A stretch of 40,167 nt of DNA from Anaerolineales bacterium UBA6055 (GCA_002428985.1 DIYL01000025.1:1-40167); one strand, 5' to 3'. Counted from the stretch's first letter, positions 1-7,581 are shown. The notes: generated from the letters alone by a model not told the origin. Made by a program: numbers and translations.

Positions 1-260
1 TCAATCACATCCTGAACAGCTTGTGACCCGAGTATTTTGTAATGGCTATATCTTTCAGTTTTTGAACGCATTTTTGCAATATGCTTTTTCATGCGATTGG
101 CATGACAATATTTACCTGTAAGCCTATAGTATCGCTTTTGAAGTGCAAGGGCATGATTCCAGATCAAGCCCGCAATATCAATGCGTTGATGTAAATATTT
201 ATCCCGTTTATCGTAACGGTATAGGCGATATTTGTAGGTCTTGCGAATCGTTGTTGACAT
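1..260 (-). CDS. tnpB: TnpB / IS605 OrfB RNA-guided nuclease, N-terminal part only
   Basis: An ATG at 260 opens a frame that runs uninterrupted to the window edge (about 86 codons, partial). It begins MSTTIRKTYKYRLYRYDKR and continues with an IWNHALALQKRYYRL segment. This is the typical N-terminal helix-turn-helix of IS605 OrfB/TnpB, with the K-Y-R-L-Y motif and an aromatic/WN signature. TnpB proteins are transposon-encoded RNA-guided endonucleases ancestral to Cas12. The RuvC-like catalytic core and zinc finger would lie beyond position 1, so intactness cannot be judged. It is transcribed away from the interrupted UROD gene in the same direction. Confidence 0.75.
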   Translation of the reverse strand, partial: MSTTIRKTYKYRLYRYDKRDKYLHQRIDIAGLIWNHALALQKRYYRLTGKYCHANRMKKHIAKMRSKTERYSHYKILGSQAVQDVI

Positions 261-349
261 GTCTTAATTATACCCGAACACGTGTGCGAATGAAACCCCT
301 GAACACTACGACTAGCGTGCTACGCAACCTCATTCGTGTTCGCTATCAT

Positions 350-370
350 CCCCCGTCTAAAGAACGGGGG
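350..370. repeat. Hairpin in the left end of the IS element
   Basis: CCCCCGT (350-356) and ACGGGGG (364-370) form a perfect 7-bp stem around a 7-nt loop. Subterminal single-strand hairpins of this kind are what the TnpA transposase of IS200/IS605 elements recognises. Its place between the interrupted host gene and the tnpB start fits the left end. A second, weaker inverted pair (CGAATGA at 287-293 with TCATTCG at 330-336) lies between it and tnpB. Confidence 0.65.
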
Positions 371-379
371 TTTTCGCGC

Positions 380-808
380 TCACTTTCTATAAAAACCATC
401 TTTAGGCATACGCGCAATTGGTGGTTTGTTGGGGTCGCCGTCCTCATGCAAAAGCCACTCACCATCGCCGGTTACAGTAACATCAAAGTTCCCCGGCATC
501 ATGACAGGTGTACCATCAAAGAGTTTCCATGGTTTATAATCCCGATTGCGTAAATGTGGGAAAGTAATCGCTTCCGGCTCAACCCCTAACACATCAACAT
601 CAAAGCGTTCAACAAGATCGAGTGTCACTTCCCCCAACATCTGGAAAATATCATAAACTTTCACTGTATGATCCAAGCCAAGATGTTCACGTAGTTTTAC
701 CAGTGCGCCAGCCATAATGCCTGTGACCAATGACCCACCTAGATCAATAGGTACACGATCCGGCTCTTCATGGTTTATCGCCTTCAATACCCGTTCTCGA
801 CTATTCAT
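380..808 (-). pseudogene. Uroporphyrinogen-decarboxylase/MtaA-family protein, truncated by the IS insertion
   Basis: The 142-residue frame begins MNSRERVLKAINHEEPDRVP, almost the same as the start of the complete paralog at 1916-3109. Both continue with an LGG and GIMA region typical of the UROD/methyltransferase family. Family members are usually 340-400 residues, so about 60% is missing, including the region that supplies the zinc or substrate ligands. The last host residues are PKDGFY. The following R-K-stop comes from the IS left end. A good ribosome binding site (GAGGT, 819-815) precedes the ATG. It is the third gene of a minus-strand UROD run. The lost 3' part may survive beyond the element, outside the window. 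Confidence 0.8.
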
Positions 809-831
809 TTTATTACCTCAAAAAAAATCTA

Positions 832-1878
832 TTATCCTATTTCATAACCTGTTTCATACATCGCGATGATATTGTCAACAGGACTTACCGCCTGTATGTT
901 ATGACACGGCGCGAGAATATAACCGCCTGATTTACCAAAAATTTCGACATTGGTAATCACTTCGTCGCGAACCTCATCTGGTGTACCAAACGGCAATGTA
1001 TACTGATTATCAACACCCCCATGAAATATGACCTGTTCGCCGAAGTCGCGCTGTAAGCCGTCGCGTTCCATACCTGGGCTACGCCATTGAATCGGATTGA
1101 GAATATCAATCCCAGCTTCGATCATATCGGATATGATGGGGCGAATCGCACCGTCACTATGGAAAAAGACGTAAACGCCGCTTTCGTGTGCCAAGTCCAT
1201 CATGCGCTTCATTCGAGGGATCATCACCTCACGGATAATGCGTGGTGAAAATAGCAGACTATCCTGCGATCCAAAATCTTCTGCGATATAAGAATAGGTC
1301 ACCTGCCCATCCGCCTGTTCATAAATACGAACAGTATCTTCATAAGCAAAATCAAATAATTTATCGAGGCAGTAGTCCACCATCTCGCGGTTGGTGATTA
1401 AATCCATATAAGCTTGTTCAAGTCCACGCAATTCACAGTAAATCAAAAACGGCTCTGATCCACCGCCCTGAATCGGATAGCGTTCTTTCTCGTTAAGTTG
1501 TTCACCTATAACGCTGTAATCAAACCAATCCACAGATGGCCAAGTGTAGCTGTCTTCGATTTCATCAACCGTTTGATAGTGTTCCAGAGGGTGTGTGACA
1601 CATTCGTCATAGATACCACCCTGATATGTGATTTGTTTGAAACGACTGCCATACATATTGGTGTTTGCGTCAAGTGGTGGCCCGACATAACGTGGCTTTA
1701 ACGTGATGATTGGATCAATATGAAGTTTTTCCTGCATCACCAATTCATTATCACACGCAAGATGCTGCATAAGTTTCTGCTTGGTCTCAGTTGTGCCCCA
1801 GAAACCCATTGGTAGACGATCTGGGGTTTCGTGGCGTAGTACCGCTAGCCACCGTTCGCGTGGTGTCAAAGTATCCAT
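832..1878 (-). CDS. Uroporphyrinogen-decarboxylase-family (MtaA/CmuA-like) protein
   Basis: The protein has 348 residues with the UROD TIM-barrel pattern. The N-terminus is TPRERWLAVLRHETPDRLP, a central segment reads FFHSDGAIRPIISDMIEAG followed by DILNPIQ, and the C-terminus has GGYILAPCHNIQ. In methylcobamide:CoM methyltransferases such as MtaA a His-X-Cys pair plus a later Cys bind zinc. Here the first motif is H-S-D, so the first Cys is absent, while the later Cys (APCHN) is present. That makes haem synthesis unlikely and suggests a methyl-transfer or related role, substrate unknown. A GAGGT ribosome site precedes the ATG. It lies 37 nt downstream of the larger paralog, probably in one operon. 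No corrinoid-binding partner is visible in the window. Confidence 0.8.
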   Translation of the reverse strand: MDTLTPRERWLAVLRHETPDRLPMGFWGTTETKQKLMQHLACDNELVMQEKLHIDPIITLKPRYVGPPLDANTNMYGSRFKQITYQGGIYDECVTHPLEHYQTVDEIEDSYTWPSVDWFDYSVIGEQLNEKERYPIQGGGSEPFLIYCELRGLEQAYMDLITNREMVDYCLDKLFDFAYEDTVRIYEQADGQVTYSYIAEDFGSQDSLLFSPRIIREVMIPRMKRMMDLAHESGVYVFFHSDGAIRPIISDMIEAGIDILNPIQWRSPGMERDGLQRDFGEQVIFHGGVDNQYTLPFGTPDEVRDEVITNVEIFGKSGGYILAPCHNIQAVSPVDNIIAMYETGYEIG

Positions 1879-1915
1879 ATAACCTCTTTTACATAGAGAT
1901 CACAAATCGCTGTTG

Positions 1916-3109
1916 CTAGTAATCCCAGTTGTCTTGAACAGCTTGGTACATCGCAACAATATTTTCTGGTGCAACTTGAGCTTGAATATTATGAATCTGG
2001 CAGAAGACAAAGCCACCGTCAGGCTTGAAGATTTCGATAGTTTGGCATGTATTTTCATAGACTTCTTCTGGTGTGCCAAACGGCAAAATCTTTTGTGTAT
2101 CAACACCGCCACCCCAGAAACACAAATCCTTACCAAAATTTTCTTTGAGCTTAATCGGATCCATGCCCTTTGCATTAGTTTGGACTGGGTTCAGCACATC
2201 ACACCCGGCATCAATAATACCGGGAATCAAATCATAGATACCGCCACAACAATGCAAGAATACAGCGACATCTGGTTTCAATTCGTGGATGCGTCCCCAG
2301 AGCGTCTTTTGGAGTGGTTGAATCAAATCATAGTACATTTGAGGACGTATTTGTGGTCCTGCCTGTGTGCCTAAATCACCACCCATCTGGATCAGCTGAA
2401 TATAATCACCAACAGCGTCTAGATAGCGTTCAACATTTTGCAAGTGATGTTCCAGAATTCGGTCGAGGAGTGCCTCAGCAAATGCACGGTCTCCAGCCAA
2501 ATCCATCATGAAATTTGTCCAACCACGCAACCCTTGTCCTGTTTCGAGAAACGATCCACCAAATGTGCCAAGTATGGCATAGTCAGTTTCGTTGTATAAC
2601 CGCTTTGCTTCTTCCCTCAACAGATCTAGTGATTCATCTGATATAAGCTCAGGTTGAAATCGTTTGAGCCCATCTATCGAATCAATATGTTCAAGTGGAT
2701 GATGAATACCGTCAAAATACAAACATGACTCAGGGCGATGTGCCCAGCGGAATCCATCTGCTCGGACAGCATATTCGCCTCCTTGCCCATCCGGCTCTGT
2801 TAAGAAATCCGATGTAATTTTTGAAGGGGTGCCATCCGGCAGTGTATATGGCCGCCAACCTTTGAGCAATCCTGTATCCAGTATCACAACATCAGCGCCA
2901 AACCGTTGGCGTACAGGCTCTTCAACGTAAGCTAACTGTTGTGTTGTATCAAAAACATAAATATCACCATCTGTAATACTGAGATGGTCTTTAAGTGCCG
3001 CATAACCGATTGCCATAATGCCCGTTGAACGCATCCCGCCCAGATCGACGGGTAATCGATCAGGGATCTCATGTCGAATCGAACAGAGCACACGTTCTCG
3101 ATGATTCAT
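1916..3109 (-). CDS. Uroporphyrinogen-decarboxylase-family (MtaA-like) methyltransferase
   Basis: I choose the ATG at 3109 (MNHRERVLCSIRHEIPDRLP) rather than a GTG three codons earlier. The AGGTG ribosome site overlaps that GTG, and the truncated paralog starts at the same residue. This gives 397 residues. The UROD fold signatures are clear: VDLGG near residue 22, then FLHCCGGIYDLIPGIIDAG with DVLNPVQ, and GGFVFCQIHNIQ near the C-terminus. Together H-C-C and the later F-C-Q supply the His-X-Cys...Cys set used for zinc and thiol activation in MtaA-type corrinoid methyltransferases. It is the first gene of the three-gene minus-strand run. A TATAAT-like -10 (plus-strand 3143-3148) lies about 30 bp upstream of the start. 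The substrate cannot be read from the sequence. Confidence 0.82.
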   Translation of the reverse strand: MNHRERVLCSIRHEIPDRLPVDLGGMRSTGIMAIGYAALKDHLSITDGDIYVFDTTQQLAYVEEPVRQRFGADVVILDTGLLKGWRPYTLPDGTPSKITSDFLTEPDGQGGEYAVRADGFRWAHRPESCLYFDGIHHPLEHIDSIDGLKRFQPELISDESLDLLREEAKRLYNETDYAILGTFGGSFLETGQGLRGWTNFMMDLAGDRAFAEALLDRILEHHLQNVERYLDAVGDYIQLIQMGGDLGTQAGPQIRPQMYYDLIQPLQKTLWGRIHELKPDVAVFLHCCGGIYDLIPGIIDAGCDVLNPVQTNAKGMDPIKLKENFGKDLCFWGGGVDTQKILPFGTPEEVYENTCQTIEIFKPDGGFVFCQIHNIQAQVAPENIVAMYQAVQDNWDY

Positions 3110-3142
3110 AGTGAACACCTCGTGCTAATCCTTTATTCATTT

Positions 3143-3148
3143 ATTATA
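3143..3148 (-). promoter_or_regulatory. Candidate -10 element of the UROD operon
   Basis: The minus strand reads TATAAT about 33 nt upstream of the ATG at 3109, well placed for a sigma70-type promoter with a short leader. No convincing -35 hexamer is found 16-18 bp upstream, so the call rests on the -10 alone. Confidence 0.35.
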
Positions 3149-3295
3149 AACGGGCTCGTATTGCTGCGGTCGCTGTTATGACATCTGCTGAAAAGAAGAT
3201 GACACATGTCATATATGGATTAGGCTGAAGGTTTGTTATGTGATGTTCACAGGTGAGCCGATGCGACCCACCTATACTATAGACTGCTGTTTGTT

Positions 3296-4624
3296 TTATG
3301 GTGCGGGTTGAATATCAGGTTCAATATAATCTGGCAGACGATCTTCTAGGTAACGTATTGATGGTGTAAAGAAGGATACAGCAACGATAGTCACTTGAAC
3401 GAGCCCTACGACCAAGAACATAAACGCCATTCCGCGCCCGACACCTGTCCCAAGAATTTGCCCGATGTTATTTACCAATATGCCACCCTCCATTAGCATC
3501 GGCTCAAATATGAAGGTCACCATCGGACCCGCAATCAGGATACCCACCGCTTGTCCGCCAATCGCCAATGCGACCCGCAACGAGAAAATACGCCCTAAAA
3601 CCTCTGGAGCAGCTTTGAGTTGCCAAATCACCCGATTAAGCCCAATCATAAAGACAAAACTAATCCCAGTTGCTATAAAAGACACCCCAATGAGTGATGC
3701 ACTTTCACGTAAACTAATGAGCATCGCTGACAATCCCGCCACAAACATACCCAATAATATGCCGTCCACGCGCCGTTTTGGTCCACCCCATACAGTTAAC
3801 AAAATCCCCCCTATAAGTGAACCAACACCAAATCCAGAAACAACCAATCCTAAAGCTTGTTCATCGGCAAATGTTAAGATCAACGGCGTTACAACTGCAT
3901 ATCCTAATCCGGGTAGGAGGAACATTGTCAAAGTAACCAAACCCATCAAATAAATAAACGCGGGACGTTCACGAATATAACGAATCCCAAATAGAAATTC
4001 TTGCCATAGATTTGAAGTTGCTTCAGCGACTTTGCGTTGTGGTTGAGGAATAAAGACCAATACTAACGCCAAAATACTGGCGCTAAATGTGACAAAATCA
4101 ACAATGAAGATTGCACCCAACCCAGCAAAGCCGATGAGAAATCCTGCTAATGCGGGGGATAATATTGCTTCCATTGCTTGCACTGTTTGCGTCATACCAG
4201 ATGCACGGTCTAATTGATCTCGTGGTACTAACAATGGCACACTGGAATCTAATGCTGGCAGGATGAACGCATTAGCAATTCCATTAACGAATAATGCGAT
4301 GTATAGATGCCATAAGTCAAGCGCACCAAGGAAGAACAATATTGCCACAACAAGTGTACTTAGACTTGCGACAATATTGCTAATAATCATGACTAAACGG
4401 CGATTCCAGCGGTCAACTAAAGGACCCGCGACGAGTGACCCTAAACCGACAGGCAATACAGCAAAGAAGAGTAATATGGTATAAGCAGTCGCATCTCCCG
4501 TCTCTGCAAGCACCCATATACCTAAACCAAACCGAGTCATACCAGATCCAACTGTCGATACCAGTTGTCCTAATATCAATGCATAAAATGCACGCATACC
4601 ACTTAATTTTTGTTGTGATGTCAT
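3296..4624 (-). CDS. MFS transporter (MFS_3 / macrolide-siderophore exporter type)
   Basis: The protein has about 442 residues and twelve hydrophobic segments. It shows the MFS motif A-like loop AGPLVDRWNRRLVMI between TM2 and TM3, and a GQLVSTVGSGMTRFGLG first helix. This pattern is seen in MFS_3/EntS-like exporters of siderophores or macrolides, though the substrate cannot be named. A TTG one codon earlier (4627) is possible, but AGAAGGG is spaced better (7 nt) from the ATG at 4624. It is a single-gene unit. The upstream stretch 4672-4735 is extremely AT-rich with several TATAAT-like words. No terminator-like hairpin with a T-run follows it. Confidence 0.82.
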   Translation of the reverse strand: MTSQQKLSGMRAFYALILGQLVSTVGSGMTRFGLGIWVLAETGDATAYTILLFFAVLPVGLGSLVAGPLVDRWNRRLVMIISNIVASLSTLVVAILFFLGALDLWHLYIALFVNGIANAFILPALDSSVPLLVPRDQLDRASGMTQTVQAMEAILSPALAGFLIGFAGLGAIFIVDFVTFSASILALVLVFIPQPQRKVAEATSNLWQEFLFGIRYIRERPAFIYLMGLVTLTMFLLPGLGYAVVTPLILTFADEQALGLVVSGFGVGSLIGGILLTVWGGPKRRVDGILLGMFVAGLSAMLISLRESASLIGVSFIATGISFVFMIGLNRVIWQLKAAPEVLGRIFSLRVALAIGGQAVGILIAGPMVTFIFEPMLMEGGILVNNIGQILGTGVGRGMAFMFLVVGLVQVTIVAVSFFTPSIRYLEDRLPDYIEPDIQPAP

Positions 4625-4763
4625 CAAATACCCTTCTGACAGTATTCGGAAATATTGATACCACCATACTATAAAATTAGATTAAATAAAATATTTTTTT
4701 AGCTTATTCTAAATATTATAATATAATTGAGTCTATTGGGTGATTAAAACTGCACAAAATACA

Positions 4764-4788
4764 AAAACCACCGAGGCTGGGTGGTTTT
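4764..4788 (-). terminator. Intrinsic terminator of tRNA-Met
   Basis: AAAACCACC (4764-4772) pairs perfectly with GGTGGTTTT (4780-4788) around a 7-nt loop. On the minus strand the 9-bp stem ends in a T-run and lies about 20 nt past the 3' end of tRNA-Met. The symmetric A/T flanks would let it work in both directions. Confidence 0.7.
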
Positions 4789-4807
4789 GAAATTACTTTA
4801 TATGTTG

Positions 4808-4880
4808 TGGGTCCACTAGGATTCGAACCTAGAACCGTCGAGTTATGAGCTCGCTGCTCTGACCGTTGAGCTATGGACCC
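4808..4880 (-). tRNA. tRNA-Met (CAU anticodon)
   Basis: The minus strand folds as a 73-nt cloverleaf. The acceptor is GGGTCCA/TGGACCC, the D-stem GCTC/GAGC, the anticodon loop CTCATAA (CAU), and the T arm CTAGG-TTCGAAT-CCTAG with discriminator A. The outermost anticodon-stem pair (27-43) is G-A. CCA is not encoded. The D-arm and a paired first acceptor base argue for elongator Met rather than initiator. A tRNA-Ile2 whose CAU is modified to lysidine cannot be ruled out from sequence alone. Confidence 0.85.
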
Positions 4881-4928
4881 GTATAGTATACTTATAATAT
4901 GTAGAAATCTCATGAGAGTCAATATGAA

Positions 4929-5411
4929 ATGAAGAATCATACATGTATTATCTGCGACGAACAGTTGACAGGTCGCCAAACTAAATTCTGTTCATCTAAA
5001 TGTCGCAATAAATATCATTATGAGAATCCCAATTTATTACCATCATCTACGCACAGACACACGAACTGCATTATGTGTGGTAAGCAGTTATCTGGTCGTC
5101 AAACCAAATTCTGTTCCTCAAAATATAAAAATCGAAAACACCAATCATACAACAGTCAAAAACAAAGAGGTTTAATCCGAAAACTTGAATTAGTCAATCA
5201 CTTTGGTGGGCAATGTCAAAAATGTGGATATGAGAAAAATATTGCAGGGCTATTGTTCCATCATACAGAGGATAAAAACTATCAACTCGATATGAGAAAT
5301 TTGTCAAATCGTACGATGGACTCTATATTGGAGGAAAAAGACAAATGTATTTTACTATGTCATAATTACCACATGGAAATACGTTATCCTGAGCTAGATA
5401 TCGATATATAG
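4929..5411 (+). CDS. HNH-like endonuclease with two zinc fingers, possibly degenerate
   Basis: The protein has 160 residues. Two tandem C-x2-C...FC-x3-C modules fill the N-terminal 55 residues. The first is CIICDEQLTGRQTKFCSSKC. The second repeats it but ends SSKY, so its fourth Cys is Tyr. The C-terminal half has the HNH-like order GGQCQKCGYEKN, FHH and CILLCHNYH. In the usual HNH core the last motif is C-x2-C-H, and here that second Cys is also Tyr. Two Cys-to-Tyr changes (each explainable by one G-to-A change) suggest decay or an altered metal site. It is transcribed opposite to the flanking tRNA genes and sits between them, a common place for mobile endonuclease genes. Target and activity are unknown. 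Confidence 0.6.
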   Translation: MKNHTCIICDEQLTGRQTKFCSSKCRNKYHYENPNLLPSSTHRHTNCIMCGKQLSGRQTKFCSSKYKNRKHQSYNSQKQRGLIRKLELVNHFGGQCQKCGYEKNIAGLLFHHTEDKNYQLDMRNLSNRTMDSILEEKDKCILLCHNYHMEIRYPELDIDI

Positions 5412-5438
5412 TTGGAGAGTGATTTGGGACAAAACTAT

Positions 5439-5509
5439 AGCGGGTAACGAGATTCGAACTCGTACTGAGACCTTGGAAGGGTCGCGTGCTACCATTACAC
5501 CATACCCGC
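5439..5509 (-). tRNA. tRNA-Gly (UCC anticodon)
   Basis: The minus strand gives a 71-nt cloverleaf: acceptor GCGGGTA/TACCCGC, D-stem GTGT/GCAC, anticodon loop CTTCCAA (UCC), T arm ACGAG-TTCGAAT-CTCGT, discriminator U. CCA is not encoded. It lies 14 nt downstream of tRNA-Pro on the same strand, so the two are probably one transcript. Confidence 0.92.
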
Positions 5510-5523
5510 AAGAGGTAGTGTAG

Positions 5524-5596
5524 TCGGGGTGCCCAGACTCGAACTGGGGGCCTTTCGGACCCAAACCGAACGCGATGCCATCTTCGCCACACCCCG
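5524..5596 (-). tRNA. tRNA-Pro (UGG anticodon)
   Basis: The minus strand gives a 73-nt cloverleaf: acceptor CGGGGTG/CACCCCG, D-stem GCGA/TCGC, anticodon stem TTCGG/CCGAA with loop TTTGGGT (UGG), T arm CCCAG-TTCGAGT-CTGGG, discriminator A. CCA is not encoded. It starts only 13 nt after the stop codon of the HTH/LAGLIDADG-like gene on the same strand, so read-through transcription is likely. Confidence 0.92.
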
Positions 5597-5609
5597 AATA
5601 GGAAGTATA

Positions 5610-6278
5610 TTACTCCAAGTCTTCATCAAAGTAAAGCCACAATTTTTTCAAGTAATCCATCCAACCACCTAACCGGGCTCGAAAATATGTATCAAATACA
5701 CGAACAGACAAAACACCATATGCTGACCGAAAGTTACGATGCCCTAATTGACCTGAATTAGATTTACGAATCACTTTAACCTTAGTTGGGGAAGTGTTTA
5801 AAATACCCGCCCAATAAGCTTTGACTTCCTCGTCAGCATGATCTGCATGAATCTGTAATCTATATTCAATAACACGCTCAGGATTCATATATTTCCGAAG
5901 CCAATAGGTCGACATTTTCATCACAGACGCATCCGAGTTTCCAATAGCCACTTCATTACGACGTGTTTTCGACCCTTCCGCGATATACAACGATACAAAA
6001 TCTCGAAACATCGGGTTCTTTAACAATTCAGGAGCTTCTTCTAGACCCTGTGTATACGCGAGATGACGAAGTTTTTCATGCTTCTTTCGTATCATTTCAC
6101 CTTTTTGACGCTGAGCTTCAGTCTGTGTCTGTGTACGTGGGATGAGGATACCCTTTGTCCACTCATACGCTGTCGATTTCGCAATCTTCAGTTGGTCAGC
6201 AATTTGTCCAACTGTCATATTTTTCTCAGTGCGTAATTGGATTGCTTTTTGTCGAATATAGTCAGGATATTTTGTCAT
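5610..6278 (-). CDS. HTH plus LAGLIDADG-like domain protein, copy A
   Basis: I start at the ATG at 6278 (MTKYPDYIRQKAIQLRTEKN), which matches the start of copy B. An ATG at 6293 would add five residues. The protein has about 222 residues. Residues 1-45 form a resolvase/MerR-style helix-turn-helix (MTVGQIADQLKIAKSTAYEW), followed by a basic helical linker. From about residue 85, FVSLYIAEGSK resembles the first helix of a LAGLIDADG domain, followed by an IGNSD element and a GQLGHRNFRSAYGVLSVRV C-terminal strand-loop. Proteins of this shape are widespread, uncharacterised, and resemble WhiA-type DNA-binding LAGLIDADG proteins without clear catalysis. It overlaps the end of copy B by 17 nt, suggesting translational coupling. 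DNA binding is inferred. Confidence 0.65.
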   Translation of the reverse strand: MTKYPDYIRQKAIQLRTEKNMTVGQIADQLKIAKSTAYEWTKGILIPRTQTQTEAQRQKGEMIRKKHEKLRHLAYTQGLEEAPELLKNPMFRDFVSLYIAEGSKTRRNEVAIGNSDASVMKMSTYWLRKYMNPERVIEYRLQIHADHADEEVKAYWAGILNTSPTKVKVIRKSNSGQLGHRNFRSAYGVLSVRVFDTYFRARLGGWMDYLKKLWLYFDEDLE

Positions 6279-6957
6279 CAGATCTATACTCATTCTCTTG
6301 TTTCACAAAACTTCCCCACTCTTGTTTCAAAGCATCAATCCAACCTTTAACACGACACAACAGTAAGGTTTCACAGACACGAATTGATAGAACACCATAT
6401 TCTGACCTGAAGTTACGGTGCCCTAATTGACCCGAATTAGATTTGCGACTAATTTTTATTTTTTCAGGAGATACATTGACAACACTAGCCCAATAAGTTC
6501 GAATATCGTTTTCAATCTGATCCTCATGAATTTGCACTGCATAGAGAATGCGTTTTTCAGGACTTTTGTATTTTTCAAACCAATAATGTGCTAATTGAAT
6601 AATCACCGGATCAGAATTTCCTATATCCACATAATGCCTTTGTTTCTTTGATCCTTCAGCCAAATACAACGATACAAAATCTCGAAACATCGGGTTCTTT
6701 AACAATTCAGGAGCTTCTTCTAGACCCTGTGTATACGCGAGATGACGAAGTTTTTCATGCTTCTTCCGTATAATCTCACCTTTTTGACGTTGGGCTTCAG
6801 TTTGTGCTTGTGTACGTGGTATTGGGATACCCTTTGTCCATTCATAAGCTGTCGATTTTGCAATCTTCAGTTGATCAGCTATTTGACCAACTGTCATATT
6901 TTTCTCAGTGCGTAATTGGATCGCTTTTTGTCGAATATAATCAGGATATTTTGTCAT
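6262..6957 (-). CDS. HTH plus LAGLIDADG-like domain protein, copy B
   Basis: The 231-residue protein is the upstream partner of copy A. The first 93 residues differ from copy A at only about four positions, and 102 consecutive bases (6664-6765) are identical to 5985-6086. After the FVSLYLAEGSK motif the proteins diverge sharply, then share the GQLGHRNFRS block again before unrelated C-terminal tails. The tail of B (ending EYRSDDKIS) is read in another frame through what is the start of A, so the join looks like a tandem duplication scar. No clear ribosome site precedes the ATG. The upstream region 6958-7110 is AT-rich with TA runs. Function is probably DNA binding, whether regulator or homing-type relic is unknown. 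Confidence 0.65.
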   Translation of the reverse strand: MTKYPDYIRQKAIQLRTEKNMTVGQIADQLKIAKSTAYEWTKGIPIPRTQAQTEAQRQKGEIIRKKHEKLRHLAYTQGLEEAPELLKNPMFRDFVSLYLAEGSKKQRHYVDIGNSDPVIIQLAHYWFEKYKSPEKRILYAVQIHEDQIENDIRTYWASVVNVSPEKIKISRKSNSGQLGHRNFRSEYGVLSIRVCETLLLCRVKGWIDALKQEWGSFVKQENEYRSDDKIS

Positions 6958-7110
6958 TACAACATCTCGAATACATCATATATATATATTAATTATATCA
7001 TATATACTAGCATAATACAAATAAATTAGAGTATAAATTAATATCTGGAATGCAGTTAAACCAGTTACTTTGTCAGTTAAATTGGATGCTTAAATAGCAA
7101 AGCCGATGTA

Positions 7111-7581
7111 TTACTCATCCCCGAAAATATCAAGCCATTCTTCGACTTCATCTTTCGAGACTTGCACATGCGTTGATTCGTCACGATTATCTTGGACACG
7201 AGGTTTACGTTTGAGGGTTTGCACAAATTGCGAGGAGGTTTCGGCTTTCATTTTGTAGCTACGAGCAAAATTAAGCACTTCATTATCAGAGGAGACAATT
7301 GTCCAGTTGCCGGGATCGGGAATGTTCTTAATACGTTCTTTGATGAGGTTATCTGCATTTGATCGGAATGCAGATGCAAAAATGACTTTGACCGCTTTAT
7401 TCGACATCTTTGAATACCCACCCGGTATTCCACCATCGAAGACAACCGTACATTTCTTTTTATTCTTCGCGACAAATCCGCGCAACTTAATTACAAGTTT
7501 TGCTTCATCATCGGGGTCATCTAATTGTATATCAGGTAAACGAGCAATCAAATTATGTCCATCAATCAAGTACGGCATCAT
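7111..7581 (-). CDS. NYN (PIN-like) domain protein of the YacP/Rae1 type
   Basis: The protein has 156 residues and matches the NYN/YacP pattern. YLIDGHNLIARLPDI carries the first acidic residue at the N-terminus, VVFDGG the second, SNADNLIKERI the third, and WTIVSSDNEV the fourth. These four acidic positions form the metal site of PIN/NYN RNases. Bacillus Rae1, of the same family, cleaves mRNA on the ribosome. The C-terminal 35 residues are charged and likely disordered. An ATG one codon later (7578) fits the weak AGG ribosome site slightly better. It sits 80 nt downstream of the histidine kinase on the same strand. The RNA target is unknown. Confidence 0.75.
   Translation of the reverse strand: MMPYLIDGHNLIARLPDIQLDDPDDEAKLVIKLRGFVAKNKKKCTVVFDGGIPGGYSKMSNKAVKVIFASAFRSNADNLIKERIKNIPDPGNWTIVSSDNEVLNFARSYKMKAETSSQFVQTLKRKPRVQDNRDESTHVQVSKDEVEEWLDIFGDE

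Larger units (their letters stand above)
1..388 (-). mobile_element. Left end of an IS200/IS605-family element (partial, runs off the window)
   Basis: Reading the minus strand, a uroporphyrinogen-decarboxylase-family gene stops matching its paralog at about position 389. It is followed by a short leader with a perfect hairpin (350-370) and then the start of a TnpB protein at 260. Target, left end, hairpin and tnpB in that order is the organisation known for IS200/IS605 elements, which insert 3' of a short target. The host bases touching the junction read TTTAT on the minus strand, a plausible target pentamer (inferred). The right end, the rest of tnpB and any tnpA lie outside the window. No second transposase ORF is seen in the visible part. 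Confidence 0.75.

Noticed and set aside
143..553. Plus-strand frame of 136 codons across the IS end and UROD 3' part
   Set aside because: It is antisense to tnpB and the UROD fragment, crosses the insertion junction and resembles no protein.
3239..3251. TGTGA-TGT-TCACA dyad
   Set aside because: It looks like a CRP site, but the 3-bp spacer is wrong for CRP/FNR proteins, and it lies at the end of the MFS gene, not at a promoter.
4808..5596. att-type direct repeats at the tRNA genes
   Set aside because: No copy of a tRNA 3' end was found downstream, so no integrated element boundary can be supported.
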